Source of the DNA: Cryptomeria japonica
Taxonomy: Eukaryota; Streptophyta; Pinopsida; Cupressales; Cupressaceae
Direction of reading: 5' to 3'
DNA length: 64,000 nt
Assembly: GCF_030272615.1 (NCBI RefSeq)
Contig: NC_081405.1
Location: 651,704,920-651,768,919, forward strand
Shown here: positions 33,945-46,242 of the stretch, one piece after another
Layout of the letters: each line of letters opens with the position of its first letter
Position numbering within the stretch: position 1 is the first letter of the stretch
Translations under genes and position numbers: made by a program
The notes under the pieces: model-generated
What the model was told of the DNA's origin: nothing
The model's database searches: none
What the model saw: only the letters and a program-made list of their open reading frames with translations

Positions 33945-34784
33945 ATGTTTGTATATCAGAGTACACGCCCGTCAGATGGCAAGGTCCAGAAAGGTGTTTC
34001 GACTAGTTTGAAAATTACGTCTTCGCGATTAAATGCAAAAATGTGGCGCAGGCGCCTGAAAGTTGTGAAACTCAGTTTGATAATCCAAAAATGGTGTCAA
34101 TCATTTCTAGAGACATTTTTAAGGTTTCTGAGGCATTTCAAAGGTTAGTTGCATGAAAACAAATTTTTTTTAGCCAGACCCACTTTAGGGCCCAACCTGA
34201 CTCATGCTTATGTATTGATTTTATTGGTGACTTGGCTCACTGCGAGAATGCCAGAATATCTAAATTGGATTGTGATCATGAGACATGTTATAAGAGTGGT
34301 AATGGAGAAAAATTATTTTACAAGGGCTCTCCCTGAACTTGAAGTCTTTTAGAAAAAAAAAGGGGAGATAGAAGCTTTTGATTCATATCAAAGAGATCTT
34401 CACAAAGAGGGAGAACAGTTCAGTGGGAAATGCTAAAATTGGATTGTTGTAAATGACAACAGAAAACTTTTAGATAGTAATATTGATAGCAATTTAGACA
34501 TCAAAAGCTCAAACCAAGATCTTAAGATTAAGAATGAAGAAAAACTTATAAAACCATTTACTGCAGTGAAACATGTAAAATCTGAAGATGATAGTGAAGA
34601 AGTTTGTAAAATTGAGACAAATGCACATCCAATAGGTGAAATTTATGTTGTAAAAGGAGTTGTTGTAGTAGAGTTCAATGCTAAGGGTGAGCTTATGGGC
34701 AAAGGTCATTTTATCTTCGAAGCAATGCAATTGCCAGCTGCAAACCAGTCAATATTTCCATGTGTGGCTACTGAAAAGGTTTGA
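33945..34784 (+). pseudogene. ORFs inside element X's 5' LTR (decayed copy)
   Basis: Two segments correspond to the ORFs at 42618-43522. The first is cut by TAG at 34146, where the 3' LTR has CAG, and by a ~30-bp deletion near 34300. The second (upstream of 34566 to 34784) stays open in both LTRs: an acidic/Lys-rich stretch (VKHVKSEDDSEEVCKIETNA) followed by a hydrophobic segment (EIYVVKGVVVVEFNAKGEL). No family recognised. Presence in both LTRs is expected from LTR duplication and does not by itself show selection. Confidence 0.4.
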
Positions 34785-35447
34785 AACTTCCAAGAAATGC
34801 TCTAGAAAATACACCCTATGTGGTATGGTGGAGGAAAGGCCTTGAAGGTGGAGTGGTGTTTGGGAACTGTTTAAACTTCCAAGCCAATGAAATGTGGCAA
34901 TTGTTTTCTCCCTCCCATGTTGGACGCACAGTGAAACCTGCAATGCAATCAGCTCTCCCCTACGTGGAATGGTGGGTGTTTGGAGGGCAGTGTTTAAAAT
35001 TTAGTAAATGAAGTCCCAGACCAAATGCAACAAATAATATTAGGCTGGGTTGAAGTCTCATACCATATGTAAACAGTAGTATTCTGAGGGCATGAATAAA
35101 GTTGAAAATTTCAAAGCAAATGACATCATTTCCACCTATTGTGCGTGGACATTTGGAGGCATTAAAATTACAAATTGCATTTGGTGGGTGTAGTTCTATC
35201 TTCCTGCATGGCGATGGATATTAAAACTTCTAGGCGGATGCAAAGGTGCCATTAAAAGTCTTAGAAAACTCTTCAAAACACAATCCCAGGCAAAACTATA
35301 TATCCCACATTGGCTGGGCGGGGGTTATTTTTGACATTTTTAAGTAAGACTTCACCCATTCATAATGTCAAAGCCTTGAGAGGATTTTGACACAAGGTGT
35401 CGGTTGGGCGCCAGGCGAACCCCACGCACGCGGGCACGTTTCTCGAG

Positions 35448-37595
35448 TGGTGCAGGAGCACCTAGTTGAGCAAAACTCCCCTTTTTGAGTATTTAATGCT
35501 TTCATGTTTGTAATGTCTTGTGTCAAGTTTTTAATGTTGTTTTAGGTTGTTGTGTGTCTTTTTTAGTGGTTTTGATCTCATTTTGGGCTCAAGAGGTCAA
35601 GTTTTTCCTTTCAGGCTTTGAGTTGACAATTTTTGGCAAAAATGTGCAAAATTGCCAAAAAGGTCTTCTAATGCTTCCAAAGCACTGAAACATGTTTGAT
35701 AAGTGTTTTTAAGCATGTCTAAGGTGTTTAGACAAGTTGATAAGGTTAGATTGTCAAAAATGTCTTTTGGAGCAAGAAATGTTGTCATTTGGGCTTGTAA
35801 AAGTTGTCATTTTTGGATTTTTCTAGCAAAATGCAATTGTGGAAGCATCATGTCCATACAGGGCTTGGTAACTAATTATAAATTCTATAAAAAGGCCTCC
35901 CTTTTCCTAGAGAAAGGTTGGTGATTGTATGAGCAAGATATTCCTAATAAAAACTATGAAAGTTTGGTTTTTATGATTGGTTTTTCCTTCCTTGGAGTAA
36001 CAGTTTGTACTGTAGCTTTCATAGTCCATACTGTACCTTTGAAAAGTGTGCATAATAGTTGTACAATTCTCTCTAAGTGATTATTGTTCTGGTTTCCTTT
36101 AGTGATATGATTATACAAAATTATTTTCACTTTTGTGTGCTCACTGCCCTGTTAAGGGTTTGGAGTGGAAAAATGCCACAACTTGACTAATCCAGGTCTA
36201 GGATCCCACAAAATGGATTTAGTCAAGTTGGCACTCATGTATATAGTGTACATATGTTTTACTTTATGCCAAAATTATGTTTGGAAGGAGGACTTGAGTG
36301 AATACTAGGCAAGTATTGATTACTCGGCTAGTAGCATGATCAAAAGCTCAAGATTTGCACCCTAAAGAAATTTGGAGTGAACAAATGTATGAGGAAAAGG
36401 TCTAGATATATGTCCAAGGGTGTTGAAGATCACCTTGGTTTGTTAGAGTAGCTTGTTCCTATTAAACATTCTCACTTTGTAAACAAAACAGTGAGTTTAC
36501 TATTTTTGTAGATTGTGTTTGTCAAAATGCCCAAGGAATGCTTTAAAGCATAATCCAAGCCTTATAACCATGAAGGCTATGTAATAGGGAATTTCATTAG
36601 TGTTTTGCATACCTCATTGAGCTGTACTTCTAGTTCAATCCCCTTGTTATGCAGGTCTAAAGAGGTGGCAACAACTGACTGGTAAAAGGCAACAATTTGA
36701 CAGTGACAGTGGTATTCCACCTCCTTTCTCAGATGTGTGCCAAGTGTTTGGCATTATGTTTGTAGGGAAGAAATAGGGGAAGGTTTTATTTGGTATGGAA
36801 AAAGTCCTAAGCTAGTTTGGAGGCTTGATTAGTGGAGTTGGGAAGATTTCTCTATGTTCTTTGGTCTAAACCCTACCGAACCCTACAATTATGCCACAAA
36901 TAGTGGACAGTCCTCATTTTACACTAATAGAGGCCTAAACCATGAAAATACACTAGCATATACCTTAAAACTACCATCAAAATAAATTTTGTTGGAGGAG
37001 AGACCCATCGTAGAGCAGGACAAGCAAAAAAGTGTCAATTACCCCTCCACGGGCTAGTAGCCTTTTGACTGCATAACACACACTTTTCAGAACCTGATTG
37101 CAAGGAGGAGTTTGGGGCTCATGGAACTTGGCAAGAACATTCTTAAATAGTAAAACAAGTGACATTTGGAACCTTGGACATTGTGTAGCCTCATTTGGGG
37201 TTTTTGACCTTTAGATGGTGAATTGAGTAGGCTAAGGGCTATGGGCCTTAAACTAAGTTGGTGGTCAAAATTGAATAAAACCTTGCTGCCCCTATATGTC
37301 CATGTTGGAATTTCCCTATGCACACTAAAAACAATAAGTTGAATGTCAAGAGAACTAGGGATTGAGAAAAGTGTAGATGGGAGAGGTGAGTAGTTGGAGT
37401 AAGTTTGAGCATGGGTGTGAGCTATCACCAAAAAGGGAGGTTGTTGGTGAAGAATCATAGAGAGACCTGACTATTGCAACTAAACTTGGTATAGGGAAAC
37501 ATAAGGAGAAGACATAAACAATACCTCTTGTTTCCTTTTATGGCCTTTTGACTCAAATTGGCCTTTTGAGCACTTACCTAGCAACCTCCCTATCA
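35448..37595. mobile_element. 2,148-bp insertion with TG...CA ends, probable solo LTR
   Basis: It starts TGGTGCAGGAGCACC, ends CCTCCCTATCA and is flanked by a perfect 5-bp duplication TCGAG (35443-35447 and 37596-37600). The matching site in the 3' LTR near 44140 is empty. There is no coding frame, primer site or internal LTR boundary. The orientation is unknown. Confidence 0.8.
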
Positions 37596-39307
37596 TCGAG
37601 GCAACCAAGTCAGCCAAGTGGTGACTAGGCGGACCCCACCCACGTAGACATAGTTACCGAGGTAAATTTTGTAGAGAAAGAGCGACTTAACTAGTGAGCA
37701 GGTTGTAGAAGATTCGACGGTGTGCGTGATCTGGCGAAGGAAAGATGTGTGAGAGTTGAGCATCATGAAATGGCAAAAAAGTACATGTGAAAAGTGAGAT
37801 TAAAGAGTGAGCAAACTCCATGAAGATCGACGATCGACGTTATTTCGTGAGGCAAAGATGCATGCCCATTACCCTTCATGAAATGGTGAAAGGTGATGTG
37901 GCAGGTCCAAGTGACGGTCTAGCTCACGGGTCCCACTGACGTGGCATTGACATGGTGGATAGGTGGCGACAAGCAAGTAGTCAGGTAGCAGTCCAGTGGC
38001 GGTGACGAGGCAGACAAGTGGCAAAAGATGAGGTGTCATCCCAGGTGGCACAGAGTGGACCCTCCTAATGAATCGCAAGATGCCATGTGGCAGGGCATTG
38101 GGGCAAAAAATTAGTTGAAAAATCAAAATTAAATATATAGTGTAGACTATGGGAGAAATTCAAAAATTTAAATGATAGAGTTGCATTGAGAGATTAATTC
38201 GCCTAGAAGCTAATTTTTGGTCAAATAGGCAAGTATTATATATCACCGGAAAGCTCTAGGAATAAGGAATCAAATCATGTAATTAGTTTTAACAAATATG
38301 GGATATTTTTAGAGAAGGATCCATGGGAAGGAGGAAGAAAATGAATTTCACTTAAAAAAGAAGACACTTGGCAGTGTGTTATGCAGATCTGATCTTTTTC
38401 CCTCCTCTTCTTATTCCCTTTTCTTCTCAATTGTAAGGGTTCCAGAATTTTGGAGGAAGTGATGCAGATTTTATGGCTTCCAATTCTGAGTTTTCTTTAA
38501 GATTATACAAGGCAGGGCTTTTCTTTCAGTATTGGAGTTCAATTCTTGTTGTAGGTGTTCTTAGGTTTAGGTTCTTGTGTATGTAAGGCATGCACACATT
38601 CACACAGAATTTATCTCTGAAATGTATTCTCATTTTATTCAATTTGATTCTTAAGGAGGATCAAGTTGATCATGAGCAACTATGTCTGTGAGTGTAATGA
38701 TTGTTTGTAGGTAATCTTCAAGGAAGATTTTAAACTCTGTGAGCAAACATTAATAAAATAGGGTTCATGTTTCTAGATCTAATATTTTCTGTGGATAAGC
38801 TTAGTAATGCATTTATGCAAGGCATTGAATGTAGGAATACTTAAGAATGAAGATGGATTTGCAACATAAGTTTTCATCTATAGTTTGAAGTGTGACTCTA
38901 TTGCCCTTGGATAAGGCACTAATCTTGCAATTAAGGGGATTCTCAAACCAATTTCAAATCAAATTAGAATATCTTTATTTTATGTTATGTTTTGAAATGT
39001 TTCATCTATCTCATTTTCAGACATAGCTGAGTTGTATGTGTAGATCTAGCCCATCTGCAGTAACCCACTTGTTGTTGAGCCCTAATGAGATATATATGCT
39101 TTTGTTGATGCTGTCATAGGTGTGTAATGGGTTTAGTTTTAAGCATCAAAGGTACACCCACCTAGGATTTGCATAGCCTGAAGAGTAGAAGGATTCATAT
39201 CCTTGTCATGTTGTCCAAGCCTTGAGGTTCTTCATAGATTGAGTTGGCTACTTCATAGATCAATTGTAGGTGTACTTGGGTTAATTATTTTTGATGAACA
39301 AAAAAAA

Positions 39308-39325
39308 TAGCAACTTTGCTGGGGA
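39308..39325 (+). other. Decayed tRNA-Arg primer-binding site of element X
   Basis: TAGCAACTTTGCTGGGGA differs from the canonical TGGCGACTCTGCTGGGGA at three places, all G-to-A or C-to-T. It lies seven bases after the LTR end. Confidence 0.82.
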
Positions 39326-39847
39326 CAGTCATAATAATTCTTGTTGAATTGAATCCTAGAGTTGTTCCTATCCAATTTGAGGAAAGAGTCATAAAAGTGT
39401 TGTAAATCTGAATGTCATTTTTAGATTTGAAAGTGTGTATCCTGGAAAGTCTTGTTGCTTTGAAATTTAAAATATTATGTGACTCTGCTGTGTGGTACGA
39501 CCCAGAAATCTGAAAGTGTTTCAGAGTGTAGATCAATGGTTTAAATTTTATTCCTCTTTAGGGAGGTGGCGACTCTGTAAAAACGAACCTGAGATTTGGA
39601 GTTCTTCAAATTTTCAATCAGAGGTGAAGTGAACAACAACAATAAATTTACCAAGTATTCCTCAAGGTATTCACGAAATAACTTTGTTCCTTATAAGGTG
39701 AAACAGTCACCATAGAAAGGAAAAGAAATTGGCAGTATGCATGCTTCATGTTTTGAAATAAATTTTAGTTAACTGATGGGAGAAGTGTGTATGATTCTAA
39801 AATTTAGTGATTGCATATGTTTTGAAAAGAATTTATGAAATAGTAAG

Positions 39848-41494
39848 ATGCATGGTCAAGATAATGGTTTAGTAGATGTTTTAAAATTGATGGATCTAGA
39901 TGTGGTTCCTAGATCTCCAAATCCTTTGTCAAATCTAAAAGAGATTGACAAGGAGATTGCAGCATGTCTTCAAGAGATCCAAGATAAAGTTGTCTAGTTT
40001 TTAAAAAGGATAGTAGGGAAAAGAAAATAAGAGTCATCATATGTTTTCTATGAAAGATTTATAGCTGCATTGAATGAGCTTTCAGCTGATGCTAGACCCC
40101 ATGAGTCTATTTTGATTGAGTTATTTTTAGAGCTTGATGAGCCCGACTCAGTTAATTGGTCTACAACCTTGAGAGAAGAAAGTGTCGCATGTATTAAAGA
40201 ATGGATATGTGAGATTGAGCTAAATAAATCTGAAAATGCACATAATATTGAGTATACTAATGCTGATAGTGAAATTGGTGAATACCAAAGTAATGGAGAT
40301 GAATATGTGAATAAGGATATCTCTTGTGATTTTGCAAATGATTCTTATGATCAGCATGACGGTACAAATTTTTTTTCTCAGTATGAGGAGGATGAAAATA
40401 TAGATTGTTGTTCTAGTGTGTATGATTGTAACTCTTTAGAGTTTTCAGATTTGAGTAATATGAATGACAATATTTTTAAGTTCAATCCACAAAATATTTG
40501 CAATCAAAGTTATGAAACTATGTTGCAACATATAGCAGCACTTTCTGAGCAACATGATAAAGGCTATGATGTGGATGCGAGTTGTTGTAATGATGAAATA
40601 AATGTGCATAGAGACATGAGCATTGCTGATTTAATACCTTTATCAGATTGGGACAATGTTTACAACTTAGAGGATGAAGCCAAGGAAAATGAAAATGAAG
40701 AAGAAGTTTCTAAGTAGTGAACAAATTTCAGAACTCTTAGCTGCTGATCTTCAGAGGTATGCATCCAAAAATGTGCCCAATCTCTCACACCCAACTAGTA
40801 CCTGTTTAGATACTGATGATGTTTTTGAGGATGTGAAGTATGATACTTATGGTATTGATTATTTACCTATATTTGATTTGAGTGATGAACAAGATGAAGA
40901 TGCATATACACTTGATAGGTGTGATAATGTAGATTCATATGTTGATATGAACTCATATTTTGATATGCATTGTGTGGATCTTTCTTTTAAAAGGAATGAC
41001 AATCTAAAATAATTTTCCCTGATTTGCAAGTGGGAAATGAACCATTGATAAGTGATGATCATGTATTTTTACTTGTGCAAGAGGCTGATAGAAATTGTGA
41101 TCAACATGAAGATGAATTGTAGTCATGTTATGAGGAAGTTTTCCTCTCTAGTTTGCAAGCCATCATTATGGAAGTGTGTTCATCATTTGAGAAAACTAGC
41201 AATAGAATGTGCCTGATGTTTTCAACTTTTAGAATAAGTTAGGCCACTTTTCATTTCAGCTGGGAAAGAATGGTAAAGAGTATGACACTCTTATGTCACC
41301 TAATGACCAACCCTTTCAACATTTGTTTGGTTTTCAAAGGTTGAATCATTATGAATATGCTTATGATTATGTTTTATGTGAGCAACTGATTAGAAGTGGT
41401 AGTGTTTCTGATCAGGCAAATGTGAATGATGATTTCAGCTTACCTTTGATTTGTGGAAATGAAAATCATGTGTTTGACAGAGGTAAGAATTGAT
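39848..41494 (+). pseudogene. Element X internal ORF(s): acidic protein, no pol domains
   Basis: ATG 39848 opens a frame kept to 40717, with stops at 39998 and 40028. Further segments in other frames (40674-41012, 41293-41494) suggest frameshifts in one longer ORF. The first ~120 residues (IDKEIAACLQEIQDKVV..., YERFIAALNELSADARPHES) look helical. The rest is strongly acidic (Asp/Glu/Asn/Ser-rich, with repeated YD, DSY and NVDSYVDMNSYFDMH-like segments). No zinc knuckle, protease, RT or integrase. It stands where gag would be, so a degenerate gag or an accessory protein is possible. The element must have relied on others for replication. Confidence 0.55.
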
Positions 41495-42617
41495 TTAAGT
41501 TTTGATGGCTCGGGGCCATTTATAAGTTGTATATCTTGTGTAGTTGCATTTCTTCAGTTGTGTGGTTTTCAATAAAGTTCACTGCTGTTTGGGCGGAATA
41601 AGGAGCCCTTATTTTGAGAAGAGAAGATGTGTATTCCATTTTTGGGTGGTCTGCTCTACCATAGATTCTGAATTCTTATGTTGATCTTGCAATCAACCAT
41701 CCCCAATCAGAGCCGCTGTTGGGAGTCATTAAATTTGAGTCAAGTGTAGAGGCCCAATTCAAAATTTTTCTCTGCATTTCCAAATGATCATAAAATGAGT
41801 CATTTTGAATGGCTTAGTTAGAGAGAGAGTAAAATGGAGCCAGTTGATTTTCCTTGGGAGATATGTCCTACACCTTTCATTTGGCCTATGAAGTGTTGTG
41901 CAACTTTCAGAATTCAGTTTGGATTAATTTATCAAGAACCCATTTCAAGGGGTGAGCTGAAAGTGCATTTTAGGTGGAAATGCAAATTTTATTAAGTGGC
42001 CTACTTTGAGCTCCTATATCTTTTGGCTTGTTGGTCTTCATGTTGAAATTAAAATTTGACTGCATTCTATGCATAAATGTGAGTCAGCATGCCAAATTTC
42101 AAGTCTTCATGAATCCATTTGCTCAGTTTAGAAAGTTCAATCTGTTTGCAGTTTGTATGGTTTGACAAGTCCCCATTTCCGCAGCTAGTCGGAGCCCTAT
42201 TTTGGATAAGTGTAAAAGTTGCCTCAGTGAGTGTCATGTCAAAATGTTTATTTTGGGCTATTGTTGGTATAAATGAAAAGCTATTTTTCCAGTTTCAAGA
42301 TCCTGCCAATCCGTTTAATCGGTTTTCAAAAGGGTTTCTTGAGCCATCTGTTTCAGTGTTCCATACTTTCATTGCTATATCAGTTAAAGTTGCTATTTTC
42401 ATGTGCGCACCATTTGCACCCAGCCATCCTTTTGGTCAAAATAAGAATTCTAAGTTTTGATATGTACTTTAAGGTACCTATGCCTCATATTTGAGGGTCT
42501 ATGAAGATCATTTGATATTTTTAAGAAAGGCATCATGTGTTGCCTGCGCATTGACTTCATCAGGTCTGTAGTGCCAACAAAGCCAGTTGGTCATCTTGAC
42601 CATTAATATTTCTTCAC

Positions 42618-43522
42618 TTGGGATTCATCTTTAGATACTACTTGGAAGAGTTCATGTTTGTATATCAGAGTACACGCCCGTCAGATGGCAAGGTTCAGAA
42701 TGGTGTTTTGACCGGTTTGAAAATTACGTCTTCACGATTAAACGCAAAAATGTGGCGCAGGTGCCTGAAAGTTGTGAAACTCAGTTTGTTGATCCAAAAA
42801 TGGTGTCAATCGTTTCGAGAGGTATGTTTATGGTTTGTGAGGCATTTCAAAGGTCAGTTGCATGAAAATGAATTTTTTTTAGCCGGACCCACTTTGGGGC
42901 CCGACCTGGCTCATGCTCGTGTATTGATTTTATTGGCAACTTGGCTCATTGCGAGAATCCCAGAATATCTAAATTTGGATTGTGATCATGAGACATGTTA
43001 TAAGAGTGATGATGATAAAGACCAACTCAATGGCAGTGGTAATGGAGAAAAAATAATTTATAAGGGCTCTCCATGAGCTTGAAGTCTTTCAGAAAAAAAG
43101 GGGAGATAGAAGCTTTTGATTCATATCAAAGAGATCTTCACAAAGAGGGAGAACAATTTAGCAGAAAATGCTAACATTGGATTGTTGTAAATGACAACAG
43201 AAAACTTTCAGATAATAACATTGATAACAATTTAGACATCAAAAACTCAAACCAAGATCTTAAGATTAAGAGTGAAGAAAAACTTATAAAACCATTTATC
43301 GAAGTGAAACATGTAAAATCTGAAGATGATAGTGAAGAAGTTTGTAAAATTGAGACTAATGCACATCCCATAGATGAAATATATGTTGTAAAAGAAGTTG
43401 TTGCAGTCAAGTTCAATGTTGAGGGTGAGCTTATGGGCAAAGGCCATTTTATCTTCGAAGCAATGCAATTGCCAGCTGCAAACCAATCAATATTTCCATG
43501 TGTGGCTGCTGAAAAGGTTTGA
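42618..43522 (+). pseudogene. ORFs inside element X's 3' LTR (better-preserved copy)
   Basis: 42618-43076 is one open frame of 152 codons (basic, with KMWRRCLKVVKLSLLIQKW and a Gly/Asp/Asn-rich end). After a frameshifted gap, a second frame ends at 43522 with acidic then hydrophobic character (SEDDSEEVCKIETNAHP, EIYVVKEVVAVKF). No recognised domain. The pair occupies the upstream part of the LTR and could be a remnant of an accessory gene trapped there. It could equally be chance openness. Confidence 0.4.
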
Positions 43523-44694
43523 AACTTCCAAGAAATGCTCCAGCAAATACACCCTGCATGGTATGGTGGAGGAAAGGCATTGAAGGTGGCGTCGAGTTTG
43601 GGAAGTGTTTAAACTTCCAAGCCAATGAAATGTGGCAGCTGTTTTCCCCTTCCCACGTTGGACACATAGTGAAATCTGCAATGCAATCAGCTTTCCCCTA
43701 CATGGAATGGTGGGTGTTTGGAGGGAAGCTTTTAAACTTTAGCAAATGAAGTCTTAGACCAAATGCAAACAATAGTATTAGGCTACGTTGATGTCTCAGA
43801 CCAAATGTAAATAGTAGTATTTTGAGGGCATGAATAAAGTTGAAAATTTCAAAGCAAATGACATCATTTCCTCCCCGCTGTGCATGGATATTTGGAGGCA
43901 TTAAAATTACAAATTGCATTTGGCGGGTGTAGTGCTCTCTTCCTGCATGGTGATGGGTATTAAAACTTCCAGGCAGATGCAAAGGTGTCATTAAAAGTCT
44001 TAGAAAACTCTTCAAAACAGAGTCCCAAGCAAAACTATATATCCCACATTGGCTAGGTGGGGGTTATTTTTGATATTTTTAAGTAAGACTTCACCCATTC
44101 ATAATGTCAAAGCCTCAAGAGGCTTTTGACACAAGGTGCTAGTTGGGCACCAGGTAGACCCCACATGCATGGGTGCGTTTCCTGAGGCAACCAAGTGGGC
44201 CAAGTGGTGACCAGGCGGACCCCACCCATGTGGGCACAATTTTTGAGGTGAATTTTGTAGAGAAAGGGTGACTTAACTAGTGAGAAGGTTATAGAAGATC
44301 CAACTGTGCTCATAATCTCACGAAGGGAAGATGTGCGAGAGTTAAGTATCATGAAATGGTGAAAAAGAACATGCGAAAAGTGAGATTAAAGAGTGAGCAA
44401 GTTCCATGAAGATTGATGGCCGACATGATTTCGTGAGGCAAAGATGCATGCTCGTTACCCTTCGCAAAATGGTGAAAGGTGACATGGCAGGTCCAAATGG
44501 TGGTCCAGCTTGTGGGTCTCATTGATGTGGCACTGATGTGGCGATGACATGGTAGACAAATGGCGACAAGCAAGCAGTTAGGTGGCAGTCCAGTGGCAAT
44601 GATGAGGGGAACAAGTGGCGAAAGGTGAGGTGTCATCCCAGGTGGCACCCAACCCTCCTAAAGAATCACAAGCTACCACATGGCAGGGCGTCGG

Positions 44695-45873
44695 TGTTAG
44701 GCCCAATATGGAAAGCTAATGTACTGAGAGGGGATGGGTGAATCAGTACTTCAAATCCTTTCTTCAACAATAACTTTACTGCTATGCATAAACCAAAAAT
44801 TGTTGTAACATAACATAAAGCTAAAACAAATAAATAACAATCATACATGATTCACTCCATAACACATATATTTTGGTTACGTAGAAACTCTTAGTTAGAG
44901 AGAAAAACTGCGGTGGTGATGGCACCCACAACTTCACTACTGCAATAATAAAGGGTGCTTGGTTAGAGCTATATGTTTAGCTATTTCTAATAGCTTACCT
45001 TGTTAGGAGTATCAGGATCGTTAGATCTACCTTGCTAAAGGATTTTACAACACTTAATCTAAATGTTGCACCTGGTTAAAGGCTTTACAATTTATAGACT
45101 TTGTTAGAGTCTTTTACCCTATTAAAGGTTTCTCTTATAACTCAAAATATTACAATAAAATCTTTACAAATATCTACAACTTCACATCTGAAATGTTATA
45201 GCAGATTCTATGTGCTAAAAATGAGATTACCTTGCTTATAGCATACCTCGGTAATCCATAAAGTAACTCAGTAAACCCTTCTATTTACTCTGTTCCTTGA
45301 CTGTTCTCTGAAATCCTTCTCGGTGACCTCTATGTCTCTGACAGTCACAATACTCAGTGCTTTCTTATCTATTTCACATGTCTTGCTTCATATATATCTC
45401 TTTTTTTTTTCTCTGATCCCAATTCATGTTGTATAAATAGATCTCATATGTCGGTGATCTGTTCATTGCTTCGATCTTACAAACATGATTTATCGAATGA
45501 ATAACCATACAAAATATTTCATTGGATAGTTGACCTCAAAATCATACAAAATATTTAAGTGCAATTTCCAATGTGATAACGGTTCTTTGTTCCTCGATCT
45601 TGTAACAAGTTTTCCCATGTATGTCTAGGTTCAATGAATCTAGTAACACGTTTCACTCGGTGTGTGTTAACTCGGTATATCATTTTTGCTGCTCGGTAGA
45701 CATAGAGTGTTACTCGGTAGACAGTTTGGTGTATACTAGGCTCTGTGAGTACTTTCTTCTATAACCGACTGCTCTGTGCTTACTGACTGAATATTTCGGT
45801 AGTAGTAACCGACTAGAGTATATATAGAATGACTTTGGACATAAAACTAATGGCAACTTAGTAAGTAGTAACA
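44695..45873 (-). repeat. 3' LTR of the copia-like element (1,179 bp)
   Basis: It aligns with 51544-52790. The length difference is mostly the (AT)n run, which is only a few repeats here (near 45390). Confidence 0.9.
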
Positions 45874-45888
45874 ATCTCCCCTTTTGAC
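45874..45888 (-). other. Polypurine tract of the copia-like element
   Basis: On the - strand GTCAAAAGGGGAGAT leads into the LTR start TGTTACTAC. It is the same style as copia-1 and copia-5. Confidence 0.82.
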
Positions 45889-46242
45889 ATTAGTTGAGAT
45901 GTTTGACAAAACTTCTTTGAAAGTCATAACTCAAAAATCTATATACTAACAAAATTTGACTAAACTGACAGTATATACATTAGTCAATAAAATAGTATAT
46001 TTAGATATACTCCCCTTATCAATATATTGTACACAACTCTGATTTTGCATGCTCAGTGATCAATATTCTGTATTAATTGCTCGATTGTCACTATTCGGTT
46101 CACTGCTCGGTTCACTGCTCCCCCTGTCAAAATTAACTGTGCATTTGGATACTCTGTTCTGCTCAGTATACTCCCCCTATATACTACACTCCCCTTTTGA
46201 TACTTTGATACTATACTCCCCCTTTTTGACAAACATGAAAAC

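Larger units (their letters stand above)
32996..39300 (+). repeat. 5' LTR of element X (with 2,148-bp insert)
   Basis: 32996-35447 and 37601-39300 align in order with 41717-44694 and 52796-53995 of the 3' LTR. Near 37795-37910 is a motif akin to the element Y upstream repeats (a TTATTTCGTGAGG...CATGAAATGGTG pair). TAAATATATAG near 38131 is a possible TATA element. Confidence 0.88.

Noticed and set aside
37087-38126. - strand ORFs of 123 and 85 codons
   Set aside because: The first lies in the probable solo LTR, the second in the element X LTR; neither has a recognisable domain, and the second's counterpart near 44349-44648 differs in frame and length.
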